Shown here piece by piece: positions 25,998 to 37,900 of a DNA stretch of 64,000 bases. Each line of letters begins with the position of its first letter. Positions within the stretch are counted from its first letter, which is position 1. Source of the DNA: Adineta ricciae (taxonomy: Eukaryota > Rotifera > Eurotatoria > Adinetida > Adinetidae); contig CAJNOJ010000065.1 in the NCBI GenBank assembly GCA_905250025.1, forward strand, positions 186,001 through 250,000, written 5' to 3'. The position numbers were made by a program, and so were the translations under genes. The notes under the pieces were generated by a model, which searched no databases, was not told the DNA's origin, and saw nothing but the letters and a program-made list of their open reading frames with translations.

Positions 25998-28882
25998 TTC
26001 TATTATCTATGAATATTATTTTTCTTGCCATGATGACTTCTGTCTAATTACATTTCTTTGAAAATTACACTCAGGGTGGTATTAACGTTAACAATCAGGT
26101 CAAAGAAATGAGAAGCACTCATTGAAATGAATGAATACACATCCGACATGTTCTTATCAAATCCATTCAGCATTTCGATTTACTCAACCGAAAATCGATT
26201 TCTATTTATTCGATGTCATTCACGGGAAAAGTGCTTGCGTAAAATGCACTTTTAGACCCAGCAAAATTTCGATGAATCCTTTGTTAACTACGACATCATC
26301 AACAACAGATGATCAACATTTGACATTTCAATTATGGAAGAACATTCAACCGAAGACTAAACAAAAACAGTGTCTGACAAAGATTTGCTGTTAAAGAGTG
26401 CATCTCATTCTATCCAGAAATCTCCTTGATATGTTTTTTTTTCATGACTTGATCAAGGTGTCGATTTTACCGATTCCTATCCAGGAAAACAAACGGCAAC
26501 CAATTGACTGCCACGCTTAAAAATAGTAAGCATATAGTATTAACTACTTCGATTTAGCAAACACGATATCAGACCTCGATGGTAGGAAACAGATTTCTTG
26601 ACCGACAATCCTATTTACATTCATTCTCGTGAGAAAGCCAACTTTTATTATAAGCAAGAAATCATTTAATTATATCTGAAATCTGACTCGAACGAGCAGT
26701 TGTTATGAAAATAGAACCAGGTGTTTAGAAACAGATTGGTTTCTTTTTGTTTTACCACGAGGCGTTCCCGTAAAATGACATAGATTGATTATCAAACGTG
26801 CAGATGAATAGCAAAGCACATATTAGTTCAATAATAAAATGTTGATGTGTTCTTCTCATTGAATGACAATCAATGATTAGTCGGTGCGACCTAGGAAAAG
26901 TCAGCACACCCACTGATTATTATGTTGATATTCAGAAAAACAACTCATGCTTTTTTTTGCGTTCTCATAAAAAGTGCTATGCGCGCATTCCAATAAGATC
27001 GAACTTCGTGTTGACGACCGCGTTGTGTGGTGTCTTGTGCCAGAATTAGGCTTATAATGGGAAGAAGATCTTTTGAGAGTCGATTCGATCTGTCTTATGA
27101 TGGAAAACATCAAAAATGAATCTCCCCAATGTATAGTTAACATCAAACATGTTGTCAGAAGATCTGGTTGATTTTTTCAAATATAATTTATTATTTCGAT
27201 GATCGTGTATGCTATGCACTTTATTGATGACTTTCGAAGATACGTTGACTTCAATGATCTCAAGATATTCTACTATCACATCAATCTGAACAATTGCAAT
27301 CAATAGATACCAGGATTATCACGTATGTTAACATCGATCTGGGACATTAATTATTCAATAGTGTAAATGAAAACATATCGGATCAAATGTTTTCGACGTC
27401 AAAGAAACATATCTTCCACGCATACACATATTCATACAAAGTATGTAGTCAACCAGTATACATAGTCAACCCTGGAGAAACCAATCACAGAGTTTAATTG
27501 ACTACGTCAAGTATACTCGACGAATCATTTACTCGTAGATCATGAACATGAGTTAATAGGATTGTTTGCTGTAATATGTGTATTCGTAATTTATAGGATG
27601 TTGCTTCGCTAGTTAACAGATGTTCTCACGTTTTCGAAAAATTCATGTGGATATTGGAGTGCATTGCCATCTGTTTGGTATCGTCGAAAACAATATTCAA
27701 ACAGAGATTTTTTGTATAATTTATTTCTTTTTTCTTTGAAAAGTAGTTCGAACTAAACTTAGAACAATGTTTTGTTTATGAATAATTAATGGTGTCATAT
27801 TGATTTTCTTTTTTCTCAAAGATTTATACAGCTAAAAATGAAAGAGCTAGACTAGCAGCATAATCGAAAAATATGTCGAATAGAACAACTTTGCCTCGAA
27901 GAAATAGAACCCTTCTTCCTAGAATATTGGTGCAATGCATAACAAAACGCAAGTGGAGTATATCAGGAGTTTCTCATATAGAAAAATTCATTAGTTTACG
28001 AAGTGGAAATGCATAACACGAAGCCTTGATTGTTTTACTATTAATTCAATGCTGAACAAATTCTTTCTTAAATGAACCCCACAACGTGAACGTTAATGCA
28101 AAAAAAGTTTTTGTTTTGACTTTTTGCAGCGGAAAAGAAAAGAACATCTTTAGCTGCACGCACTCTTATCGGTTTCCATCTGGTTCTTTTGCTTTTTTTC
28201 TTTCACAAGCAATGCCATCACTGATTATATTGACGAATATATCTCGTTCTTATTCTTCTTCTTCTTCTTCTTCTCCTTTTGTCTTGCACTTCACTAAGAA
28301 CAAAGACAACTTCAGGCTGCAATTTTCATTTCGTGCATCACCCGCTCACTAGATTTTCTTAGATGAAACATTCATCAAGCTTTTCATAATCTACGTCGTT
28401 TCGTGTTTCAATTTAACATGCAACATGCTACTTAGAATTATAAGAGATATTTCTGATAAATATAGTTTGCATCTGCAAACAAAAGACATTAGTCGAAATT
28501 TCGTAAGTTAAATATATCAACAGAAATGAATGTAAGCAACAGAAACGTCAGTCGAGATTTCATGCTAATAATCTGCATTAAAAGTAATTAAAGCAAAACG
28601 AGAAAGAGGAGTCTAAGTAAACATCCGCTTTCCATTGCTTTCTATATTCAAGTATCAATAGAAAGAAAAGTTTTCTCATCGGACTTACACACTGCCGTGT
28701 TACACGCTTGATCGACAATGTAACACTTTGTAAAAGTACGAAGACTTTTACATCAATTCTTATTCGCTGAAAAGCATCTACGTAAGTACGAAGACTTCTT
28801 TTTTGTTCGAGTTCAAGTCGTTTGTGGTATACTAATTCATTTGTACATTAATCTTATTTCAGTATAAATACATATTAAATCT
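25998..28882. other. Gene-poor AT-rich interval between two divergently oriented GPCR genes
   Basis: Several ORFs of 80-90 codons occur, but none shows a recognisable domain or a coding-like exon structure. Features seen: a TTC repeat near 28250-28272 and a 13 bp direct repeat (AAGTACGAAGACT) near 28735 and 28785, about 100-150 bp before the downstream GPCR start. The region probably contains both promoters. Confidence 0.4.
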
Positions 28883-30494
28883 ATGGCAGCAAACGTCACT
28901 CTTGATTCTAGTCGTGATCTTCGGCATACACGATTGATTCTTTTATCGGTGCTTTTCTCAGTTGGTCTCACGGGTTGTTCAATAGTTATATATTGGTTAA
29001 TACGTTATGCAAGATGGCACATGAGATCAGCACGCATCTGTTCGCTTATATTAAATTTAGTTATTGCTAATCTATCTGTATATATATTCGCCACTGGTAT
29101 TCAAATATTTTGGGAATTTCAAACAAATCGACAATGGCCATTCAATGATTTCCTATGTCGTATAACGAAATTTTTTCAAAGCTTTTCCATTCTTTCTGCT
29201 ACATATATCGTCGTTTTGATGGCTATTGATCGTTGTATTGCAATAGTAACACCGTTAAAAGCCGGTCAAATTCGCGTAAGTTTCGAATCTTCTTTGATTC
29301 TAATCCGAATCAAATGCCTATTCTCAATTTTCAATAGGTACTCTATCTCTGTGGTAGCGCATGGTTGTTAGCGGGCCTTCTATCAACACCGAATATGTTC
29401 ATATTTCATTTACGCGTCGATAGCACCGGTCGTCATTGTACGGCCGGGTTTAATCAGCACTCGACGCGTACTGGACGTCGGATCTATCTGACATTTATTT
29501 CACTCGTTGTTTATTTTATACCGTTTCTTGTTCTTTTTCTTTGCTACACATTAATTTTTATCAAGTTACTATGGCGTGAACGTGACCAACAGAGTCGATT
29601 GTTTGCCCCAAAATCATTTTGTTGCTCGTGGTTATTGGACACGAAATCGACTTATTCACCGCAAATGACGTTAGAAACAACAAATGCAAGATCAGGATCA
29701 ACACGTTCATCTTTCACAGAATTTGATGCGCGACGAAAACGTGCCAATACGTACGCAAAAGCTCGCACAAAGACATTTCGAATGGTAAGTGCCATTTTTT
29801 ATTTCTTATGACAAGTTTTGCATCATTGGAATAAAAACATATTAGAACACTAGAAGATTATTGGGGAATTTTATCAGATTGAAAGCTACTCTTATGTGCG
29901 CTTCTAATCTTCTCAGTGTCTGCTTGAATGATCCTTTCAAAGTCTTATTGAAAAGATCTTCCTCAACGACAAAAGTATCTATCTTTTTTCGACACTTTTT
30001 TGCTAGAAAGTTTCTTGCATAATGGGAATGTTTTAACAAATCTTCACTTTCATCTTTAGATCATCGTGCTCGTTCTGTCCATGATTATTTTCGGTGCACC
30101 GTATTACTGTCTAGAATTGTATGTTGCTTACACTGGACGGCATCCGACTGATCTAGTAACCGCTTTAGCTGGTGGAGCAGCTGTTGCGCCTTCATCACTA
30201 GATCCATGGATATTTCTTGTTTTCTGGGCTAATTGGAATCAACGAGCTAATATTGGTAGTAGTCGTCGATTGGGCAATGGAAGTTTACAACAAAAACAGC
30301 AGCAGCAGCAACAACAACAACAACAACAACAACCATGCTTACAAGTGCGACGAACGATGCGAGCAAATACAACTGGTACATCATCATCGAGTGATCGGCG
30401 TCAACATCAAAACGTACTTGTTGTTGGCCAATCACCTATGCCACCTTATACGATAAGATGGAACTCAACTCATAAGAAACAATGCCTGTCGTAA
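28883..30494 (+). CDS. Rhodopsin-like neuropeptide GPCR resembling the GnRH/AKH/vasopressin receptor group
   Basis: Three exons, 28883-29275, 29338-29784 and 30060-30494, all in phase 0, give 424 aa. TM1-TM3 lie in exon 1, with LVIANLSVYIFATGIQIFWE in TM2, a pre-TM3 Cys (FLCRITKFFQSFS) and AIDRCIAIVTPL as the DRY region. Exon 2 carries TM4, TM5 (FISLVVYFIPFLVLFLCYTL) and a long third loop ending KARTKTFRM. Exon 3 has TM6 (IIVLVLSMIIFGAPYYCLEL) and TM7 with LDPWIFLVFW, a DPxxF form of NPxxY. The KARxKTxxM plus PYY pattern is typical of GnRH/AKH/corazonin and vasopressin-type receptors. The C-tail holds a glutamine tract encoded by CAG/CAA repeats. It signals at the cell surface through G proteins; the ligand is unproven. 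Confidence 0.9.
30290..30332 (+). repeat. CAG/CAA trinucleotide repeat encoding polyglutamine
   Basis: A run of CAG then CAA codons inside the C-terminal tail of the GPCR gene, encoding about 14 Gln with one Lys near its start. It is in frame, so length changes would not disrupt the protein. Confidence 0.9.
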
Positions 30495-31557
30495 AGTGTA
30501 TATAAATGTTTTTTAAAGAGAAAAATGCGCTTAAATAATAATAACTATCAATGATAATTGTCGTACAGACCAGTATTGCTTGAATATCTTTAGATTAACT
30601 AATTGTTCATTCGTTGATAAACAAGAAAGCATTGTTTCGTGTTATTTAAAGAAACTCGATTTGTCCTATGAGATAAATGTAGGAAGTCGTTTCCGTATCG
30701 GAACTATTATATTTGAGTGTTGGCATAATAATACCTCAGATTGGCTGCGTATGCGTCATCTGCAACTACGGATTTGCTTAAGAATATACTTATTTTAGTT
30801 TACAAATTATCTTTTGATTGTTACATTTCTCGTCGATATATCCTCTAGTGGTGTGTGAATTGCATTTATAAATAGTCTTGTATGATGTTTGATGCGTTGT
30901 CGTTTAGTACGAAGTTCTTGTCGTGAACTGATCGTGTTATGCAATTGTTCAACGTAGAATGTGAATCAAACGATAAACTGAATTGAAAAGGTCAAACTGC
31001 GTGTCTTAATTCAGATTAATTTACATCAGAGAATGACTTTTAGTGTAGCAAAGAAAAAGAAAAACCTGACATCAGCTCTAGTGGATTAAAGCGTAGCAGA
31101 AGAATTCTTTGTCTGAAATTTAATCAAGATCAAAATGCATTTCCTCGTTCAATGATACTAGGACATGCTTGAATTGAAAAGAACTTTCTTGTCACCTTGA
31201 CTGATCTCTATACTGACAATTCTTTTATTTATCACATTCAATTAGTGGAAGTTGTCCTTATCTATCCCTACGCAATTTATTTGAAAAAAAAACAGGAATT
31301 TGTCATTAGAAAATACTTCCAATTCTTCAAATGCCAACTTTGCTTAGCACCTACAAGAGAGAAAAAAACAGTTTTCCTACAGTGCATTGTTCTGTTATCT
31401 ATATTAAACTAATAGCAACCGGATATGACGCACATCTACATGCAATTCCATCGATTGCATGCTAAGGTGTATTAATTTGAAATGTGAACTCCGTAGTCAC
31501 TTAGTTGCTGCATCATATAAAAGGAAATAAAATCACTGATGAGTGCCTTTTTCAACG
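30495..31557. other. Intergenic region with a TATA box for the downstream secreted protein
   Basis: No supported exon between about 30500 and 31500. A good TATA element (ATATAAAAGG, 31515-31524) lies about 35 nt before the ATG at 31558, implying a very short 5' UTR and an ordinary TATA-driven promoter. Confidence 0.5.
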
Positions 31558-32151
31558 ATGAATACCTTTTTCACGGTTTTACTAATTTTATGTTTGAACT
31601 ATTCGGCTCTAACAGCATTTACATGCACACCCAACTCACAATATTATGTTGAATGTACAACATTGAGTACATTCAATGAATCGAACAACTTTTGTTCCAA
31701 ATATGGAATGACGCTATTGAATTTAACGAATTCGACCACCATAGCTCCAAATATCAATCAAACGCTTGTAGCAATCAATTGTACAAATAATTTCTGGTAC
31801 ACAATGAATGATGGCGCTCCTCTTCTTGGCAATATTGGCTCCTTAACTGGTGGTGTCCTATGCACAGTCATTCCTCTTCTCGGTCTTTATTGCATTTCAA
31901 CATCCGCCACCTATGCAGCAACGGTGTGTTATCGAACGCAACAATTGAGTATTCAACAGCGATGTGTGGATACTGATCCGTATCAACGTTATGATCTTAA
32001 AAAATCGAAATATACACAGACACTCATGTACGCATCACCCTATCAAGTCTCTCAAGTGAATAGTCAATCTCAATGTAATGCACTCTGTTCAAATGTTGGC
32101 CGCTGCCTCGGTGTAACATATAAGAAATATAACTGTACACTCTATATTTAA
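31558..32151 (+). CDS. Small secreted cysteine-rich protein, lineage-specific
   Basis: 197 aa, intronless. The start at 31558 gives a signal peptide (MNTFFTVLLILCLNYSALTA) followed by a Cys-containing mature part. The first half (CTPNSQYYVECTTLSTFNES and NFCSKYGMTLLNL, then INCTNNFWYT) resembles the spacing of C-type-lectin-like secreted proteins. There are several N-glycosylation sequons (NES, NLT, NST, NQT, NCT). A central hydrophobic stretch (GGVLCTVIPLLGLYCISTSA) could be a membrane helix or a buried core. The end (CNALCSNVGRCLGVTYKKYN) looks like a PAN/Apple-type cysteine pattern. The family is not certain. Confidence 0.7.
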   Translation: MNTFFTVLLILCLNYSALTAFTCTPNSQYYVECTTLSTFNESNNFCSKYGMTLLNLTNSTTIAPNINQTLVAINCTNNFWYTMNDGAPLLGNIGSLTGGVLCTVIPLLGLYCISTSATYAATVCYRTQQLSIQQRCVDTDPYQRYDLKKSKYTQTLMYASPYQVSQVNSQSQCNALCSNVGRCLGVTYKKYNCTLYI

Positions 32152-32192
32152 TTTCAATACATATATATATTTATCGAGTTAACAACACATAT

Positions 32193-33120
32193 TCATAATA
32201 AATCTTGTGATGATTTTGCTTTCAGTCTATATCGAAAAAACTCTAAAGTTATGAAATCACCAAGACTCGTCGGATAAAGCAGAGCTATGGATCGACATGT
32301 ATGAAGGTAGTCACCGTAACAATATCCATTCTTGATATGTGCTAATGTGATATGATATTCGTGATATTGAACATAACACTGATCATTTTTACATTGATTA
32401 TTGAGATATTTTTCATGCAAGGCATCTTGAACACATTTCCATAAATGTCGTTCGCGGGCAGTTGGATGTAAATGACGTAAACATTGATCCATCAGTTCTG
32501 TATGCCGTACGAGATTTAGCGCTTGGCCGTTGAGCACATAAGCATTGCCTTCGTGTTGTTCATGAACGACAATAAATGGATATTGTGCATCGTATGATGA
32601 ACTATTGAGTAATATTGATAGCTTTTCTCGAAAGACAAATGTCGGTGCAGGTACGATCAGCAATATATCATTATTCGATATGAAGTCATAGGAACTAACC
32701 GAATTTCGAATTGCTATCAGAACACGTGTCCATAAATTAACATAATACGATAGTTGTGGAATATCGAAATCTTGAAAAATAGAGAGAATTTCTTCGAAAT
32801 AGAGAGAAAACTTTGTGTGCAGCATATCTCCTACCGTCATCAGATTTTTGTACTTTTCGAAATCTTGCTACACCAATTTTATAACAATTCTTTCCCCACG
32901 TTAAATTGCTCAATTGAATAAATCGTTCGTGAGATGAATGTGTATGAACTAATATACAATAGAGACGTGAATGGTTGCTATACAGATTCGTAATTTCACT
33001 GATAATGATTCGATCGGAATGAACAATCAAGGACAGTATAAACACGAAACTTAAAGTAAGCAGAAATAGAAGGTAACGATGACGAGAATATCGTCGCCGG
33101 CGCTTGCATACATACGACAT
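32193..33120 (-). pseudogene. C1GALT1C1 (COSMC)-like chaperone gene with an apparent frameshift
   Basis: The N-terminal frame (from ATG 33120) encodes a type II membrane anchor (RHRYLLFLLTLSFVFILSLI) and a GT31-fold start (YCILVHTHSSHERF, LTWGKNCYK). The C-terminal frame, open from about 32867 to the stop at 32193, continues the same fold: a helix, then ILLIVPAPTFVFREKLSILL, NAYVLNGQALNL and DFITLEFFRYRLK. COSMC is the Golgi/ER chaperone of core 1 O-glycan galactosyltransferase; like it, this protein has no DxD motif where C1GALT1 has DDDTYV. The two frames meet near 32855-32870 and differ by one base, and I found no plausible GT-AG intron there. It may be a pseudogene, a sequencing error in the run of T's, or an unusual splice. 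Confidence 0.7.
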
Positions 33121-33282
33121 GATGTTGGTATGTAAATATGAGAAAAAAAGAGAGTAAACGAACGAATGATTTGTGAATTTTGTTTCTCTTCTGTTTCAAC
33201 AAAAAACAGAAAAGAAAAAGAAGAACTTTTTCTTGTATTTTTCGTAACAAACAAAAGAAAAATACACTATTTTTTTATCTAA

Positions 33283-34743
33283 CTAAATTACACGCAATTC
33301 TGCAGGCTGTCCCATTTTGACAATAAACTGTCTCTGTCCATGAATATCTTCATCTCGAACAATAATATTGTGTACTTGTTCTCGATTATGTATGTGCCTT
33401 TCTTCGACACACTCGCCTTGTTCTCCGAGTAGCCAGACGTCATTTCCATTGATCACTAACCACGAACGATCGTCGAACGGTGTTATGTACATTCCTAATC
33501 CACCGGATTTCAAGTTAATACCTCGATACATTCGTACAAGTGTAAAATCAAAGACATCCACACGCCAATGTTCGTTGGTTTGATGAGAATGTCGTTCAGT
33601 TCTTTGTTGTTTTATACAAATAGCTAAACATGTATCATTAGCACGTATACATGAAACAAGTCGATCATCTGATTCGAATATGTCGTGATACCATCGTTTC
33701 ACTAATGAACCGGATAGGAATGACCAACGTTCGATATTTGTACGGGAACCGGATGTTGTCAGAGCGAAAAATGCATCAGATGCATTGGGAAGACAAGCTA
33801 TTGATTGAAAATGACTACCTAAATGAAAATACCAACAAATACAACAATTCATTAGAGTATGATGTTTACCTGTGCTAGGTTTGATTTGTTCACTGCGATC
33901 TAATGTTGACATACGTGGATCAATCGTAAAGAAACTCACTGATGATAGGACACAAAACTGTTCGAGATAGTTCGAATAAACTATATCTTTGATTGAACCA
34001 ATAAATGCATCATCGTTTTGCTTTTGCCATGGAATTTCATTGACTCGACGTTCCTCGTCGAAGAAAACTAAATGATCATCATCTTCGATTAATATTTGAT
34101 TATTGTCGGACACAGCTACGTAAGGTGAATGACTTGAATGGAGAAGAAATCGACGTGAGGGTGTGGAGATCTTATCGAGTTGAGATAATTCGGTGTTTTC
34201 ACGTTGAATATCTATGAAGAAAAGATCTGTTATCGCATTTCAATTCAAACTATACGCTCTACTTTTAAGTATATCAACTTGTTCAGTTAGTTTTTTCTCG
34301 TCATTTGTTATTTTCGTTAACAATCGTCCGAAAACTTGTAAATGCGTATCAATTTTTGTTATTTTTGCCTTCAAATCGTTATATTCTTGATCAGATAAAC
34401 TCTTCCGTCGTTCGACAACCGTTTTACTCAGATTAGGTATAATATCTTGGGTTAATACAGCTGAATGCCGTTGTTTCAATTGGTTCAAACGACCTGTTAA
34501 CGAATCGAGTTTATTCGTTGTACTTAAATGTATGTTATTTATCAACGAAAACATTTCCGTTCGCCATTCTTCTAATGTTCGTCGAGAACTTGCTAAATCA
34601 TTTTCAATTTGTAGACCATCTATTAACGCTAATAACGATCGGGCACGTTCGTGCAAAACTTGACCAGACGCAGACATTGAAACGAACACTATTGACTGCC
34701 TATTCTCTTGATTAGTTCGGAATGAGTCATACAGACTATGCAT
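33283..34743 (-). CDS. Coiled-coil plus beta-propeller-like protein, unidentified (TRIM-like architecture without RING)
   Basis: Three exons (34263-34743, 33870-34211, 33283-33818) joined by two 51 nt introns give 452 aa; an internal Met at 34677 is an alternative start. Residues 20-165 form a long amphipathic helix region with heptad-like spacing (RARSLLALIDGLQIENDL, RRTLEEWRTEMFSLI, KITNDEKKLTEQVDILK). The remainder is a series of short beta-rich repeats with Trp-containing turns (YVAVSDNNQILI, NIERWSFLSGSLVKRW, WRVDVFDFTLVRMY, WLVINGNDVWLLG), as in WD/NHL-type propellers. No RING or B-box Cys cluster is present. It faces TBC1D9 head to head. Function unknown. Confidence 0.75.
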
Positions 34744-34967
34744 CTCATAGCGCTACAGTCAATGTTACTATTTAATAGCTGAGTTAATTATATATCATCA
34801 TACTATGTTAATATTTTGCAAGTAGACGACACACATATTGCTATTATTAAGAATTGCATGTGATTGGTAAGTGAAATATTCCTATCACATTCGTTTGATG
34901 GATATGTTTGCGAAATCATTTTTTTATCATTTCTTCTTCATCATCTTCGTGTTGTTTTCAGACGATC
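34744..34967. promoter_or_regulatory. Short bidirectional promoter region
   Basis: Only 224 bp separate the start codons of two divergent genes, the coiled-coil/propeller gene (minus) and TBC1D9 (plus), so both promoters must fit here or overlap. AT-rich, with no clear TATA box placed for either gene. Confidence 0.45.
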
Positions 34968-37900
34968 ATGTGGCTCACGCCTACAGAAACGTCGGTAAGA
35001 TAGTTTTGGATCGTTGAAACATGTTGTTTTATATCTACATTCTTTCAGATAACAGGATTATGGTACAATGATTTCAAATAGTTTCGTTTTTCTTTATTTT
35101 TCCGTTCCTATTTAGGACAACGGATCAAGCCAATCCATATTTCATGTTACAACGTCGTCGAGGACATGATGAACCGCGTTTTGGCTTTGCTAGCTATGTT
35201 GTAGCAAAAATTGATTCGGTGCTAGATGCGAAAGTAAAGTAGGAATTTTGACGACGAAACAGAAGAATAAATTACTTTTGCAATAGAACCATCACTATCG
35301 AATACTTCATACGCGTCCTGATTCGCGAGTTTCTTATTGTAAACTTGACGTTTAATCTCGACATGACGCAAAAGAAACATTTGTTCTTACTCTAGTGATT
35401 GCCGAATCAGCTAAAAAGGAAGAAATCGAGGAACATTGGAAATGGATTCAAATACATCTAATGCCAAAAATTGGTACAGATTATTTCAGCTCTGCAGTTT
35501 TTATGATCTATGTTTTGTAGACGACATAGTTGGCGGTAATGACATAACCCAATTTGTGCATGGAAAAATTAAATGTCTGTGCACAGAAGCAGATGATAAA
35601 GAAGTTGAAGGTAAAACCAAGCTAGAAGAAAATATTGTTCCCATGAATCGATCACAAAATCGTAACAGATTTAGAAACAGAGAAGTTCAAAGCCGCAACG
35701 AAGAAATTCTATAAGGTATTCAACATGCCACCTGATGAAAAACTTGTTACCTGTAAGTATCTCATAAGAGACCAATATTCGTATTACTTCTCACGCACTA
35801 TTGTTATTTATAGATTATTCCTGTTATTACTGGATCGGCCGGGTACCACGCGATGGTTGCCTATTTTTATCTGTGAATTATCTTTGTTTCTATTCGAATG
35901 TACGTGGAAAAGAGTTAACTCTCGTGGTGAAATTTACGGATATTATGGTAGGTTTTCGTTCCATTGGAGCGTCGCAATATCGAAGATTTCTGTTTAGTCA
36001 CTTCAACGTGTCCATGTAATTGTTTCGGAAGTTATACGTGTGCGAACACGTCTACACGAGTATGAATTCGGAATGTTTAAAAAGATCGATGAAGTATATC
36101 ACATAACAGTACAAATAGCGGATTTCGCTGCGAAAAAGTAAATTTAGACACGCGCCCTGTCGATAAACCTGTTTTCTTCTCGCTCTAGATTATTATCTCA
36201 GAAAGGTGCATTCCAAGAAGAGAATTTCTTTCCAGCTGTGACTAAGTATGAACATTGGCTTGTCAAGCTGATACATCCTTGAAACTATTTTTAGGAAAAC
36301 AGCTCCCAAAGTTATGTCTCAATTGAAACGTGATTTTGACGCGAAGTCTCGTAGTGAAGCATACCGGTATCGATTTCGCTTACCATTAAATGAACGTCTC
36401 GACGGCGAGATCGTTTGTCATTTATGGACAGCATACGATCGTTCTAGCGTACTTGGTAAATTGTATATCTCGTCGAATTTCGTATGCTTTGCGAGTAAAG
36501 TAAGAAGTGACAATCACTTGATATACACATTCGATTCTTCATTTCAATTTAGAACTACCATCAGGTTAGCTTGATCATTCCATTTCGTGATATTTCGCAA
36601 ATTAATAAGCGAATAGACGACACTAAACAAACAGATCTCGATATTCCATCAGCATTGGTGATTACAATGAAAAATCGAGTAAGAACATAAGATATCAAAC
36701 AGGATAATTTCGATTTCGGAACTATTTTATTAGGGCGAACCATTCACATTTTCGCATTTTGATGATCGAGAATTTATTCTTCAAAAATTATCGGACTTCT
36801 TATTTCACCGTAACGAACCAGTAAAATCAACCGATCATGAATCAGATATAGGTTCGTTTTAGATCGTTGTCCTAATTTCCCTATACATAGACAATTTCTT
36901 CTTCTAGTTGTATCTACGCCACTCTATCAACCATTTGTTAAAGATTACAACGAACAACGGCAAGCTCTGGAAAAGATCCGTGAAGCTGATTGGGCAGCCC
37001 ATTTTCTGACCTACGGCCAAGGTCCAACAATGTACCGAACAAATAATCTATATGATCTTCTATTTCAAGGCATTCCAGATTCCTTACGAAATGAATTATG
37101 GTTAATATTTAGCGGTGCTGTCTATGATGTAAGTCCCATTGGAAAGTATACGTGCACGTCAATATAATGTTACCTTGTTTTTAGAAAGCAGCTAATGAAA
37201 AAACGTACGAAAGATGTGTCCGTGAATCCCAACTAGCTCAAACAGATCAAGATATGATCAATGAAGAAATTGAACGTGACCTCTACCGTGCACTACCCGA
37301 ACAGAAAGCATTTCAAAACGAATCCGGCATTAATGCTCTCAGATGTTTACTACGAACTTATGCATGTTACAACAAAGATGTAGGCTATTGTCAAGCCATG
37401 AATATCATTGGTGCTGTACTTTTGCTATATATGAACGGAGAAGATGCGTTTTGGACTTTAGCAGCAGTATGTGAACGACTATTACCGGATTATTACAATA
37501 CGAAAGTCGTTGGCGCATTGATAGATCAAGGTAATCTATAACAATGCTTAGTTAATGTAAAACCGGCAAAGAGTTGAAAATTTTCTTAACATTCTATTTC
37601 GAGAAAACTAAATGATCAGATTCACATATTTCAAGTCTAAATTATCATTCATTACCTTGTGAGATGTGTTCATGTTTTCAGGTGTATTCAGTGACTATTG
37701 CAAAGAATACATGCCTGATTTGTATGAGAAATTGGAAAAACTTGGTATCGCTGCATGTATCACTCTCTCCTGGTTTCTAACGCTTTTTATCTCGTAAGTG
37801 ATGATATTCTTTCTCGCTATACCATTCCATTCCGTTCCGTTGTGTAGTGTTGTTCCATTCGATTCAATGTTGTATATCATTGATATATTCTTCTACGATG

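Noticed and set aside
35281..35420. Premature stop in the TBC1D9 N-terminal region
   Set aside because: A 57 nt GT-AG intron (35339-35395) removes it and restores the family alignment.
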